DNA of 64,000 nucleotides, from contig NZ_CP109446.1 of assembly GCF_036227265.1 (NCBI RefSeq), positions 1,153,501 through 1,217,500 on the forward strand, written 5' to 3'. Made by a program: the position numbers and the translations under genes. This DNA is from Streptomyces sp. NBC_01476. GTDB lineage: Bacteria; Actinomycetota; Actinomycetes; Streptomycetales; Streptomycetaceae. The notes beneath the pieces were generated by a model, which saw only the letters and a list, made by a program, of their open reading frames with translations, did not search any database and was not told the DNA's origin. Shown here piece by piece: positions 50,272-58,589 of this stretch (its first letter is position 1; every line of letters begins with the position of its first letter).

Positions 50272-53018
50272 GCCGAGCCTCCGATCAGGGTCAAGAAGGC
50301 GTCCTCCAGCCGGCGGTGCGGGCCGACCCGGTCCACCGGCACCCCCAACCGGACGAGTTCCGCGACCAGTTGGGGAGCGGTCATCCCGTCGAGCACGGCC
50401 AGCAGACCGTCCTCCTCGCGGACCGCCGTCGCCACGCCGGGCAGCGCCGCCACCTCGTCCACCACCTTCTGCGACACCTCGCCCGCGACACCGATCAGTA
50501 CGGTGTCGGCGGAGCCGATGATCTCGTCCACCGGGCCGGCGGTGATCAGCCGGCCGCGGTCCATCACCACCAGATGCGTACAGCTCTGCTCGACCTCGGC
50601 CAGCAGATGGCTGGAGACGATGACCGTACGGCCTTCGGCCGCGTACCGGATCAGCACCTCGCGCATCTCGCGGATCTGCGGCGGGTCCAGGCCGTTGGTG
50701 GGTTCGTCCAGGATCAGCAGATCGGGCAGGCCGAGCATGGCCTGGGCGATGGCCAGGCGCTGCCGCATGCCCTGGGAGTAGGTGCGCACCGCGCGCTGCA
50801 GCGCGTCGCCGAGGCCGGCGATCTCCAGCGCCTCGGCCATATGGGCGTCCTCGGCGGGGCGCCCGGTGGCCTGCCAGTACAGGTCGAGGTTGGCGCGGCC
50901 GGTGAGGTGCGGCAGGAAGCCGGCGCCCTCCACGAAGGCCCCGACCCGGGAGAGCACCGGCGCACCCGGCCGGATCTGCTCGCCGAAGATCCGGATCTCG
51001 CCCTCGTCGGGGCGGATCAGGCCCATCAGCATCCGCAGCGTGGTGGTCTTGCCGGCGCCGTTCGGCCCGAGCAGGCCGAGCACCTGGCCGGGTTCGACCT
51101 GGAAGGAGAGGTCGCGCACCGCGTACCGGTCCGCGGACTTGGCATACCGCTTGCTCAGCCCGGTGATCACCAGCGGCACGCCCGCCGACTCCGGATCGGC
51201 GGACCCCGGCCGGGTACGGCGGCGGCCGGTGAGCAGCAGCGCCGCCGCCACGGCCAGCGCGATCGGCGGCAGCCCCCACGCCCACCAGGGCAGCGGGGCA
51301 GAGGAGGCGCTCAGCGCGGGATCGGTGGGCAGCGTCAGCAGCGGGCCGGCCAGCGAGACGGTGAGGACCGCGGGCGCGACCGGGGTGGCGTACCCGAGGT
51401 CGGTGGTGGCGAGCACCAGGCGCAGCCGGTGGCCGGCCGCGAACTCGTGGTCCACGGCGGGCAGTCGGATGCGCACCGTGCGGCCCTGCGGGGAGCCGGC
51501 CACCCGGACCGGGGTGACCAGCGAGGCCGGCAGCGTCTGCTTGCCGTCGGAGCCGACGTCGTAGAGCTTGGCGAAGAGCACCGCGTCCGGTGCGCCGGTG
51601 GCGACCTTCACGGTGACCGAGGGAGCGCCGGTGAGGGTGACCGCGTGGGTCAGCGCGGCGGACTGGAAGAACGCCGACTGACCGGGGAAGTCGGTGGTCA
51701 GTCCCGCGCCGAGGCCGGAGAGCACGCTGAGTGCCCCGGTGCCGGGCACTGCGGAGATCGCGGGCGGGGCCCCGCCGGCCGGGTTGGTGATGCGCTGCCC
51801 GGGGCCGGTCAGCGGGACGCTGCGGGACGCGGCGCCGTCGAGACCCGGGTAGACGCTGCCGGTCGCGCCGCGCAGCACCACGCTGCCGTCGATGGAGTTC
51901 AGGCCGCCGGTGCGGGTGACCCGGAAGGCCGGTCCTGTGCTCGTGCCGGTGTCGCCCTTGAGGTAGCGGTCGAACCACGCGGTGACCCGGCGGTCGACCC
52001 GGGCGTCCTCGGTGTCGCCGCCGTCGTGGCCGCCGGCGATCCAGTCCACCGCCACCGGGGCGCCGTTGGCCTTGATGGCCTTCGCCATCGCGTCGGACTG
52101 GGCGAGCGTGAACAGGGAGTCGGTCTGGCCCTGGACGATCAGCGCGGGCACCTTGATCCGGCCGGCCACCGCGGAGGGGCTGAGCGCGGCGAGCCGGTCA
52201 CGGGCGGCGGCGTCCGGCACGCCGGCCTGGGCGACCCGCTGGTACAGGGCGCAGATGTCCGGCGCGAACCGGCCGCAGAGCGGATCGCCGCCGGGCGCGG
52301 CGGCGCCGGGCGCGGCACCAGTACCGGTGCCGCTGCCGCTGCCGGGCGGGACGGTGGGCACGGGGGTGTCGGTGTTCCCTTGTGACGAGCTGTCGGGCAG
52401 CGGCGCGGAGCCGCCGGCGAAGAAGATGCCGGCCCACAGCTTCTTGTAGACGCCGTCGGGGAAGAGCGCGTCGGAGAGGTTCCAGTACGTCTCGCGGGGT
52501 GCGATGGCGTCCACCCGCCGGTCGTAACCGGCCGCGAGCAGGGAGAGCGCGCCGCCGTAGGACGTACCGGAGACGCCGACCCGGGGATCGCCTGGGGCGT
52601 CGAGACGCACCTGGGGGCGGGTGGCCAGCCAGTCGATCAGCCTGCTGACGTCGGCCACCTCGCCGCCGGGTGCGTTGAGGCCGATCCTGCCGCCGGAGCG
52701 GCCGAAGCCGCGGGCCGACCAGGTGAGCACCGCGTAACCGTGCCGGGCGAGGTCCTCGGCCTGGCCGCGTACGTCGTCCTTGCTGCCGCCGAAGCCGTGG
52801 CCGAGCAGCACCGCGGGTCTGCGACCGCTGCCGCCGGCGGTGAAGAAGGAGGTGTCGAGGCGTACTCCTCCGGCGCCGGTGAGCAGGGCGTCGCTGCGGT
52901 GGACCGTGCCACCGCCGGCCGCGTCGGCGGTACCGACCGTGACCGACCCCGCCGCCAGCACCGCGAGCGCGCCGGCCCCGGCCAACCACCGCTTGCGCCG
53001 CGGCCATCGAAGATCCAT
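50268..53018 (-). CDS. Peptidase S15-like hydrolase fused to an ABC transporter ATPase
   Basis: A 916-residue fusion. Residues 1-33 are a signal sequence or N-terminal anchor. Residues about 40-385 are an alpha/beta hydrolase of the X-Pro-dipeptidyl-peptidase/CocE (S15) type: nucleophile in GTSYGGAL (S153), Asp in QGQTDSLF and His in AGGHDGG. A jelly-roll domain (about 395-585) follows, then a transmembrane helix at about 595-615 (WWAWGLPPIALAVAAALLL). The C-terminal cytoplasmic ABC ATPase (about 630-916) has Walker A GPNGAGKTT, signature YSQGMRQRL and Walker B LLILDEPTNGLD. So one polypeptide puts a hydrolase outside and an ATPase inside. It is coupled to the permease gene downstream. A Pro/Gly/Thr insertion of about 40 residues interrupts the hydrolase near residue 220. 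Confidence 0.88.
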   Translation of the reverse strand: MDLRWPRRKRWLAGAGALAVLAAGSVTVGTADAAGGGTVHRSDALLTGAGGVRLDTSFFTAGGSGRRPAVLLGHGFGGSKDDVRGQAEDLARHGYAVLTWSARGFGRSGGRIGLNAPGGEVADVSRLIDWLATRPQVRLDAPGDPRVGVSGTSYGGALSLLAAGYDRRVDAIAPRETYWNLSDALFPDGVYKKLWAGIFFAGGSAPLPDSSSQGNTDTPVPTVPPGSGSGTGTGAAPGAAAPGGDPLCGRFAPDICALYQRVAQAGVPDAAARDRLAALSPSAVAGRIKVPALIVQGQTDSLFTLAQSDAMAKAIKANGAPVAVDWIAGGHDGGDTEDARVDRRVTAWFDRYLKGDTGTSTGPAFRVTRTGGLNSIDGSVVLRGATGSVYPGLDGAASRSVPLTGPGQRITNPAGGAPPAISAVPGTGALSVLSGLGAGLTTDFPGQSAFFQSAALTHAVTLTGAPSVTVKVATGAPDAVLFAKLYDVGSDGKQTLPASLVTPVRVAGSPQGRTVRIRLPAVDHEFAAGHRLRLVLATTDLGYATPVAPAVLTVSLAGPLLTLPTDPALSASSAPLPWWAWGLPPIALAVAAALLLTGRRRTRPGSADPESAGVPLVITGLSKRYAKSADRYAVRDLSFQVEPGQVLGLLGPNGAGKTTTLRMLMGLIRPDEGEIRIFGEQIRPGAPVLSRVGAFVEGAGFLPHLTGRANLDLYWQATGRPAEDAHMAEALEIAGLGDALQRAVRTYSQGMRQRLAIAQAMLGLPDLLILDEPTNGLDPPQIREMREVLIRYAAEGRTVIVSSHLLAEVEQSCTHLVVMDRGRLITAGPVDEIIGSADTVLIGVAGEVSQKVVDEVAALPGVATAVREEDGLLAVLDGMTAPQLVAELVRLGVPVDRVGPHRRLEDAFLTLIGGSA

Positions 53019-53364
53019 CCCCTGATCCTAAGGGCAGCCCCGGGCAGGCGGCGGGGCAGGAACTGCCAGGGCCGGGCGTTTCTCCGGGTTTTCACAGACT
53101 CCGGGGCCGGTTCGCCGGGCGGGCCGCAAAGCGGCGGCGGGCATTCGCCGGAGCAACAGCCGGTGAAGTCGGTAATGGGCCCAATTCCGGGATGGTTTGA
53201 CGGGCCACCAGATGATCATTGAGCTGATCGACGACCGGTCCCGCCGACAGGCCGCCGCAATTGCACCGATTACCTCGGCGTGCACCGCGGAAGGGCCCGC
53301 ACCCCATCGGGTACGGGCCCTTGCCGGGCGTCGGTCACAACGCGCTGTCCGCTGCCGCGGACGC
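53019..53364. other. Intergenic region between the LAETG gene and the fusion gene
   Basis: About 345 bases with no convincing coding sequence. It contains the terminator of the LAETG gene (53291-53322) and the leader of the fusion gene. The middle (53155-53280) is less G/C-rich and probably holds the fusion gene promoter, but I could not pick out a clear -35/-10 pair. Confidence 0.5.
53291..53322 (-). terminator. Hairpin after the LAETG surface protein gene
   Basis: AAGGGCCCGCACCC pairs with GGGTACGGGCCCTT (13 of 14 positions) around CATC. It lies 43 bases past the stop on the minus strand. Confidence 0.75.
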
Positions 53365-54030
53365 TCAGCGGTGCGAGGAGGTACGGCGCCTGCGGGTGAA
53401 TACGAGCGCGCCGCCGCCGACGACCACCGCGGCGACCGCGATGCCCGCGATCATCGGAGTGGCGCTGGAGCTACCGGTTTCGGCCAGATCGCCGGTGCCG
53501 GCCGCCGGCGAGGTGGTGCCCGCCACCACGGGGGCGTTGGTGGTCGCCGTGGGCGAGCCGGTGGGCGGCGTGGTCGGCGGAGTCGTAGGCGGAGCCGTCG
53601 TCGGCGCCGTGGTGGGCGGGGTCGTCGGCGGGGTGGTGGGAGGAGTGGTCGGCGGCGTGGTCGGCGGCTTCTCGCAGACCGGCGCCAGCTTGTACTCGTC
53701 CTTGTTGTACTGCTTGCCGTCGCCGGCCTTCACCACCAGGTGCAGCTTGAGCGGCGCGTCGTGGTCGGCCAGCGGACCGGTGAAGTCGAACCCGGCGCCG
53801 AAGGACGTCTTCGGCACCAGGGTGTCGCCCTGGTCGTCGGAGAGCGTCACGGTGTTGTGCGCCCGGCCGTTGTAGTTCGTCAGGTGCACGGTCACCGTGT
53901 CGCAGGTGACCGACCAGTCCCCCGTGTGGGCGGACGCCGGTCCCGCGAATACCACGGCACCGAGCAGGGCAGTCATTCCGGTACCGGCTATGACAGCTGA
54001 TCTTCTGCGGTTCTTTGGCGACATTCTCAT
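53365..54030 (-). CDS. LAETG-anchored surface protein with PPT repeats
   Basis: A 221-residue surface protein. AGGAGG lies 4 bases before the ATG. The signal peptide ends near ASA-HT (residue about 34). A small beta-domain (35-120; VTCDTVTVHLTNYNGRAHNTVTLSDDQGD, two Cys) is followed by about ten PPTT/PPTTP repeats as a wall-spanning stalk. The end is a sortase sorting signal: LAETG at 182-186, a hydrophobic helix (MIAGIAVAAVVVGGGALVF) and RRRR. LAxTG is the motif of class E sortases of high-G+C actinobacteria, so the protein should be covalently attached to peptidoglycan. The role of the displayed domain is unknown. Confidence 0.9.
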   Translation of the reverse strand: MRMSPKNRRRSAVIAGTGMTALLGAVVFAGPASAHTGDWSVTCDTVTVHLTNYNGRAHNTVTLSDDQGDTLVPKTSFGAGFDFTGPLADHDAPLKLHLVVKAGDGKQYNKDEYKLAPVCEKPPTTPPTTPPTTPPTTPPTTAPTTAPPTTPPTTPPTGSPTATTNAPVVAGTTSPAAGTGDLAETGSSSATPMIAGIAVAAVVVGGGALVFTRRRRTSSHR

Positions 54031-54122
54031 GAATCCTCCTGGTATTTCCGGAACTTGCCCGGGCGAGGCCCCCCGTCCGCCTGAATGCGCGCGAGAACGG
54101 GAACGTACACCTTGATCTACAA

Positions 54123-54159
54123 GGGGGTGCGGGCACCCCCCTGATATACGGATTCCGTA
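54123..54159. promoter_or_regulatory. Two palindromes upstream of the LAETG gene
   Basis: GGGGGTGCGGGCACCCCC (54123-54140) and TACGGATTCCGTA (54147-54159) lie 6 bases apart, about 95-130 bp upstream of the start. Either could be an operator or leader hairpin. The second is fully symmetric apart from its central base. Confidence 0.4.
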
Positions 54160-54249
54160 GGAAGGGAACGTGATCGAAAGTGCCCGGAACGGCTTTTACG
54201 ATCTTGGCGGTCGCCGGAGATGTCGGCGCCGGGAGTTAAGGTCCGGAGC

Positions 54250-54900
54250 ATGGCGAAGGCACTTCCGGCAGCTCAGCGGCGGGCGGTCAGCGGTTCCGAC
54301 CCGGCGACCGGCCGGCTGTCGGCGCGCCCCGAGGTGTGTTCGGCGCTGACCGCCGCGGGACTTGCCGTGCCGCACGGCCGCGGCGGCCATCACGCGTACT
54401 ACCTGACGGCCGAAGGGCTGCGGGTGCGGGCGGAGTTGGCGGGCGCGGCCGTGAAGAGCGCGCCGGACCGGGCGCCGGAGCCGCGGCCGGGCGGGGGTTT
54501 CACCGCGGACGACGGTACGGGGCAGGGACCGCCGCCCGGCGGCGGGGCACGGCGGGCGGCGGAGGTCGCCGCGGCCTGGGAGGGGTTGCTGCAGATCCGG
54601 GCGGTGCTGCTCGACGGCGCCACGGACGTCCCCGCGCCATGGGAGCGCGAACGGTGTGTGCACGCGGTGTCGTTGGCGCTGGAGGCGGCGGGCTGCCCGC
54701 CGGCCGGCGCGGCGACCGCGGGCTACCGGGTGACCCCGGCGGCCGAGCCGGGCATGGCCGAAATCAACTGGTCCGCGGCCGGCCCCGCACCGGCCGCGCT
54801 CGCCAAGTGCGCCCGCCTGCTCGACTCCTGCGGATGGCAGTGCACCGAGCACCGCACCCGCGATGGCCACCCCTTCCTGGTGACCTCCCCCCACCGCTGA
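54250..54900 (+). CDS. Hypothetical protein with winged-helix-like N-terminus
   Basis: A 216-residue protein I cannot assign. I prefer the ATG at 54250 because a TAAGGT -10-like box ends 7 bases before it, fitting a leaderless transcript; an ATG at 54220 is the alternative. The first 65 residues (LPAAQRRAVSGSDPATGRLSARPEVCSALTAAGLAVPHGRGGHHAYYLTAEGLRVRAEL) have the look of a winged helix: helix, L-x-A-x-x-x-V-x-x-x-L-x-x-x-G-L turn, then a wing ending YLTAEGLRVR. The C-terminal half has AWEGLLQIRAVL, CVHAVSLALEAAGCPPAG and NWSAAGPAPAALAKCARLLDSCGWQC. There is no signal peptide. It is probably a cytoplasmic actinobacterial-specific protein. Confidence 0.7.
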   Translation: MAKALPAAQRRAVSGSDPATGRLSARPEVCSALTAAGLAVPHGRGGHHAYYLTAEGLRVRAELAGAAVKSAPDRAPEPRPGGGFTADDGTGQGPPPGGGARRAAEVAAAWEGLLQIRAVLLDGATDVPAPWERERCVHAVSLALEAAGCPPAGAATAGYRVTPAAEPGMAEINWSAAGPAPAALAKCARLLDSCGWQCTEHRTRDGHPFLVTSPHR

Positions 54901-54961
54901 CCCCGCGCCTCCCGCCACGCGGTTGCCCCCGCCGATCCCGGGCGGGCCGCGAGCACCCGCG

Positions 54962-55005
54962 GCGGCGACCGCCGCGACCGCCGCGACCGCCGCGACCGCC
55001 GCGAC
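54962..55005. repeat. 9-bp tandem repeats
   Basis: Five consecutive units of (G/C)CGGCGACC or GCCGCGACC, nearly perfect, just after the hypothetical gene. Confidence 0.85.
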
Positions 55006-55238
55006 ACCGTATGCCCCGCTGCGCTGTCCGCCGGCAACGAGCGCCACCATGCGGCCGAGTCCCGCTGCACCGCCGATCCCGCATCAGCCGGCGGGCACCG
55101 CCACCAGCCGGTCCCGCCCCACCCCGGTTCCGGTCCCGGCCCCGCGGGCTGCGGTCACCGCCACCCGGCCGGTCCCGCTGCACCGCGATCCCGCATCAGC
55201 CGACGGGCACCGCCCCGCGGGCCCGGTCCCGCCCCGCC

Positions 55239-55304
55239 GGCAGGCACCGCCCCGCGGCAGGCACCACCCCGCGGCAGGCACCACCCCGCGGCGGGCACCA
55301 CCGC
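55239..55304. repeat. 17-bp tandem repeats
   Basis: Three full units of GGCAGGCACC(G/A)CCCCGC and a partial fourth. The unit length is not a multiple of three, so the array is unlikely to be coding. Confidence 0.85.
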
Positions 55305-55564
55305 ACCGCTGGTCCCGGCCCGGTTCCGGCCCCGCCCCGCAGGGCGCCGCGGCGCCCGGACACGGCGTCAACTCCCGCCGCCCCGAGCCCGTGTCGGGGA
55401 ATCTCGCTCTCCGAGCCCGTCTATGACGGCACGGTGTCGCGGATATTGCGAAGAACCATCGCTGTTTTGCGCAGACTCATGGACTTACTGCGGCCACGCT
55501 CGTAGTCTCTCCACGCCCGGCCGGGTGCTCAGCCTTCTCCCCTCACCCCCGACCGCAAGGACGT

Positions 55565-58510
55565 GTGCCTGTGTCGCACTCACCTCGCAGTGATGACAGA
55601 AGTCCCCAACCCCATCGACGGGCCGGACGGCGAGGGTTCGCCGCGGTCCTGTCCTTCGCCGTGGCCGCCGCCGCGGCGCTGACCGCCGTGACGCTGGCAG
55701 GCGCCCCGACCGCGAGCGCCGCGGGCGTGCCCGCGCCGTCGCCGATCGGTATCTCGGGACGCGGCGCCACTGTGCCGTTCACCGAGCTGGAGGCGGAGTA
55801 CGCCACGACCAACGGCACCCTGATCGGCCCGGACCGGCTCTACGGCCACCTGCCCTCCGAGGCGTCGGGCCGGCAGGCCGTCACCCTCAACTCGGTCGGC
55901 CAGTACGTCGAGTTCACGCTCACCAAGCCGGCCAACGCGATGTCCCTGCGCTACAGCCTGCCGGACTCCGCGGACGGCAAGGGGCGCAGCGCCACCCTGG
56001 ACGTCCAGGCCAACGGGCAGTCGGTGAAGACGCTGCCGGTGACCTCGAAGTACAGCTGGTACTACGGCGGTTACCCCTTCAACAACAACCCCGGCGACAG
56101 TAACCCGCACCACTTCTACGACGAGGCCAGAACCCTCTTCGGGACCACCTACGGCGTGGGCACCAAGATCCGCGTCCAGGTGACCTCCACCGCCCAGTCG
56201 CCGACCTTCACCATCGACCTGGCCGACTTCGAGCAGGTGGCGACGCCCATCGGCCAGCCCGCCGGGTCGATCAACGCCGTCACCGACTACGGCGTGGACC
56301 CGACCGGCGCCACCGACTCCACCGCCGCGATGCAGGCGGCGGTGAACGCCGGCCAGGCGCAGCACAAGGTGGTATACGTTCCGCAGGGCACCTACACGCT
56401 CTACGACCATGTGATCGTCGACGGCGTGACGGTCCAGGGCGCGGGCCCGTGGTACACCGTCTTCGGCGGCCGTGACCCCGTACAGCGCAACCGCGCGGCC
56501 GGCTTCTACGGCAAGTACGTGGCCGGCGGCGGCTACGGCGGCGCGATCCGCCCGCAGGAGGCCGGCGGGCCGAGTCAGAATGTGACGCTCAAGGACTTCG
56601 CGATCATCGGCGACATCCAGGAGCGGGTCGACGACGACCAGGTCAACGGTCTCGGCGGCGCCATGTCGAACTCGACCATCGACGACCTGTGGATCCAGCA
56701 TGTCAAGGTCGGCGCCTGGATGGACGGTCCGATGGACCACTTCACCATCAAGAACAGCCGCATCCTCGACACCACCGCCGACGGCGTGAACTTCCACTCC
56801 GGTGTCACCAACTCGACGGTCACCAACACCTTTGTGCGCAACGTCGGTGACGACGGGCTGGCCTCCTGGCCGGAGAAGGCGCCGAACACCAACGACAGCT
56901 TCGACCACAGCACGGTCGTCCTGCCGATCCTGGCGAACAACATCGTCACGTACGGCGGCAAGGACTTCAATCTCTCCGACAACGTCATGGCGGACACCAT
57001 CACCAACGGTGGCGGCCTGCACATCGCCAACCGCTACCCGGGCGTCAACGGCGGTGGTCCCAACGGGGTCTCGGGCACCATCACGGCGGCCCGCAACACC
57101 CTGATCAGAGCCGGGAACAGCGACTACAACTGGCAGTTCGGCGTCGGCGCCATCTGGTTCGACGGGCTCCAGGGCATGGTCAACGCCGACATCCAGATCA
57201 GCGACACCGACATCCTCGACAGCTCCTACGAGGCGATCCAGTCGATCGAGACCGGTGTCACCGGTGTGACGATGCGGAATGTGAACATCGACGGGGCCGG
57301 CACCTACGCGATCCAGGCGCAGGCCGCGGCCAACATGACCTTCATCAACGTCAAGGCCAAGAACATCGGCCAGGCCGCCACGCCGATCCACAACTGCGTC
57401 GGCACCAGCCTGCAGATCACCGACGGCGGCGGCAACTCCGGCTGGAACGTGGGCCAGACCTGCACCGGCACCTGGCCGGCGCCGATCTGGACCAACGGCG
57501 GTGTACCCACCGGCGGCAGCGGCGGCACGACCGGCGGTGGCACCACCACCCCGCCGACCACTCCCCCGACCACGCCTCCCACCACCCCGCCGACCACGCC
57601 GCCGGCGGGTGGGAATCTGGCGCAGGGCCGTCCGGCGTCGGCGTCGTCCTCGGTGCAGAGCTACACCCCGGCCAACGCGGTGGACGGCAACGCCGCCACC
57701 TACTGGGAATCAGCCAGCGGGGCGTTCCCGCAGACCCTCACCGTCGACCTCGGCACCGCCACCCCGGTCGGGAAGGTCACCCTCAAACTCCCGCCCTCCA
57801 GTGACTGGGCCACCCGCACCGAAACCCTCGCCGTCCTCGGCTCCACCGACAACGCCACCTGGACCACCCTCAAGGCCTCCGGCGGCGTCACCTTCAACCC
57901 CGCCACCGGCAACACCGCCACCGTGACCTTCACCACCGCCAACACCCGCTACGTCCGCCTCAACATCACCGCCAACACCGGCTGGACCGCCGGCCAGATC
58001 TCCGAATTCCAGATCTACGCACCCGACGGCACCACCACCCCGCCGCCCACCACACCCCCGCCCACGACCACCCCGCCGACCACCCCGCCGGCCGGCAACC
58101 CCAACCTCGCCCAGGGCCACCCCGCCACCGACACCGGCCACTCCGACATCTACACCGCGGGCAACGCCGTCGACGGCAACACCGCCACCTACTGGGAAAG
58201 CACCAACAACGCCTTCCCCCAGTCCCTCACCGTCGACCTCGGCGCCACCCACACCATCGGCCGCCTGGTCCTGAAACTCCCGGCGGGCTGGGGCACCCGC
58301 ACCGAAACCCTCAGCGTCCTCGGCTCCACCGACAACACCAGCTACACCACGCTGAAGGCATCAGCCGGCTACACCTTCAACCCCAGCAGCGGTGACACCG
58401 TCACCGTGAGTCTGACCCCCGCCTCCGCCCGCTACCTGCGGCTCACCTTCACCGGGAACACCGGCTGGCCGGCCGGACAGCTCTCCGAGCTGGAGGCATA
58501 CGCTTCCTGA
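55565..58510 (+). CDS. Secreted GH87-type alpha-1,3-glucanase with two discoidin domains
   Basis: A 981-residue exported enzyme. The start is the GTG at 55565, or GTG 55571, which is 9 bases after AAGGA. The signal peptide ends near ASA-AG (residue about 56). A CBM35/CBM6-like domain (about 65-235; FTELEAEYATTNG, YDEARTLFGTTYG) precedes the beta-helix (about 240-640), which has TADGVN and, 23 residues on, GDD (D406, D429, D430), the GH87 catalytic pattern also seen in the gene at 2.9-7.2 kb. A PTTPP linker leads to two discoidin domains (about 680-815, 848-981), each GNAVDGN.ATYWES. Here the binding modules are C-terminal, the reverse of the first GH87 protein. The likely target is alpha-1,3-glucan. 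Confidence 0.8.
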   Translation: MPVSHSPRSDDRSPQPHRRAGRRGFAAVLSFAVAAAAALTAVTLAGAPTASAAGVPAPSPIGISGRGATVPFTELEAEYATTNGTLIGPDRLYGHLPSEASGRQAVTLNSVGQYVEFTLTKPANAMSLRYSLPDSADGKGRSATLDVQANGQSVKTLPVTSKYSWYYGGYPFNNNPGDSNPHHFYDEARTLFGTTYGVGTKIRVQVTSTAQSPTFTIDLADFEQVATPIGQPAGSINAVTDYGVDPTGATDSTAAMQAAVNAGQAQHKVVYVPQGTYTLYDHVIVDGVTVQGAGPWYTVFGGRDPVQRNRAAGFYGKYVAGGGYGGAIRPQEAGGPSQNVTLKDFAIIGDIQERVDDDQVNGLGGAMSNSTIDDLWIQHVKVGAWMDGPMDHFTIKNSRILDTTADGVNFHSGVTNSTVTNTFVRNVGDDGLASWPEKAPNTNDSFDHSTVVLPILANNIVTYGGKDFNLSDNVMADTITNGGGLHIANRYPGVNGGGPNGVSGTITAARNTLIRAGNSDYNWQFGVGAIWFDGLQGMVNADIQISDTDILDSSYEAIQSIETGVTGVTMRNVNIDGAGTYAIQAQAAANMTFINVKAKNIGQAATPIHNCVGTSLQITDGGGNSGWNVGQTCTGTWPAPIWTNGGVPTGGSGGTTGGGTTTPPTTPPTTPPTTPPTTPPAGGNLAQGRPASASSSVQSYTPANAVDGNAATYWESASGAFPQTLTVDLGTATPVGKVTLKLPPSSDWATRTETLAVLGSTDNATWTTLKASGGVTFNPATGNTATVTFTTANTRYVRLNITANTGWTAGQISEFQIYAPDGTTTPPPTTPPPTTTPPTTPPAGNPNLAQGHPATDTGHSDIYTAGNAVDGNTATYWESTNNAFPQSLTVDLGATHTIGRLVLKLPAGWGTRTETLSVLGSTDNTSYTTLKASAGYTFNPSSGDTVTVSLTPASARYLRLTFTGNTGWPAGQLSELEAYAS

Positions 58511-58589
58511 CCGCCTCCTGAGCCCCGCCTGTCCCGACCACCGACCACCGCTCGCGGCGCGCCGGGGTGACGATCTAGAGTCGATCACC

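Larger units (their letters stand above)
54901..55564. other. Low-complexity intergenic region of 664 bp
   Basis: No believable gene. It contains five 9-bp repeats GCCGCGACC at 54962-55005, scattered copies of a CCGCATCAGCCGxCGGGCACCGCC block (near 55078 and 55193), and nearly four copies of a 17-bp unit GGCAGGCACCACCCCGC at 55239-55304. The last 130 bases (55430-55560) are less biased and should hold the promoter of the second GH87 gene. No clear -35/-10 pair was found. Confidence 0.6.

Noticed and set aside
54336..55505. Arg/Pro-rich open frames through the repeat spacer
   Set aside because: They overlap the hypothetical gene in another frame and run through 17-bp repeats, with no ribosome site or recognisable domain.
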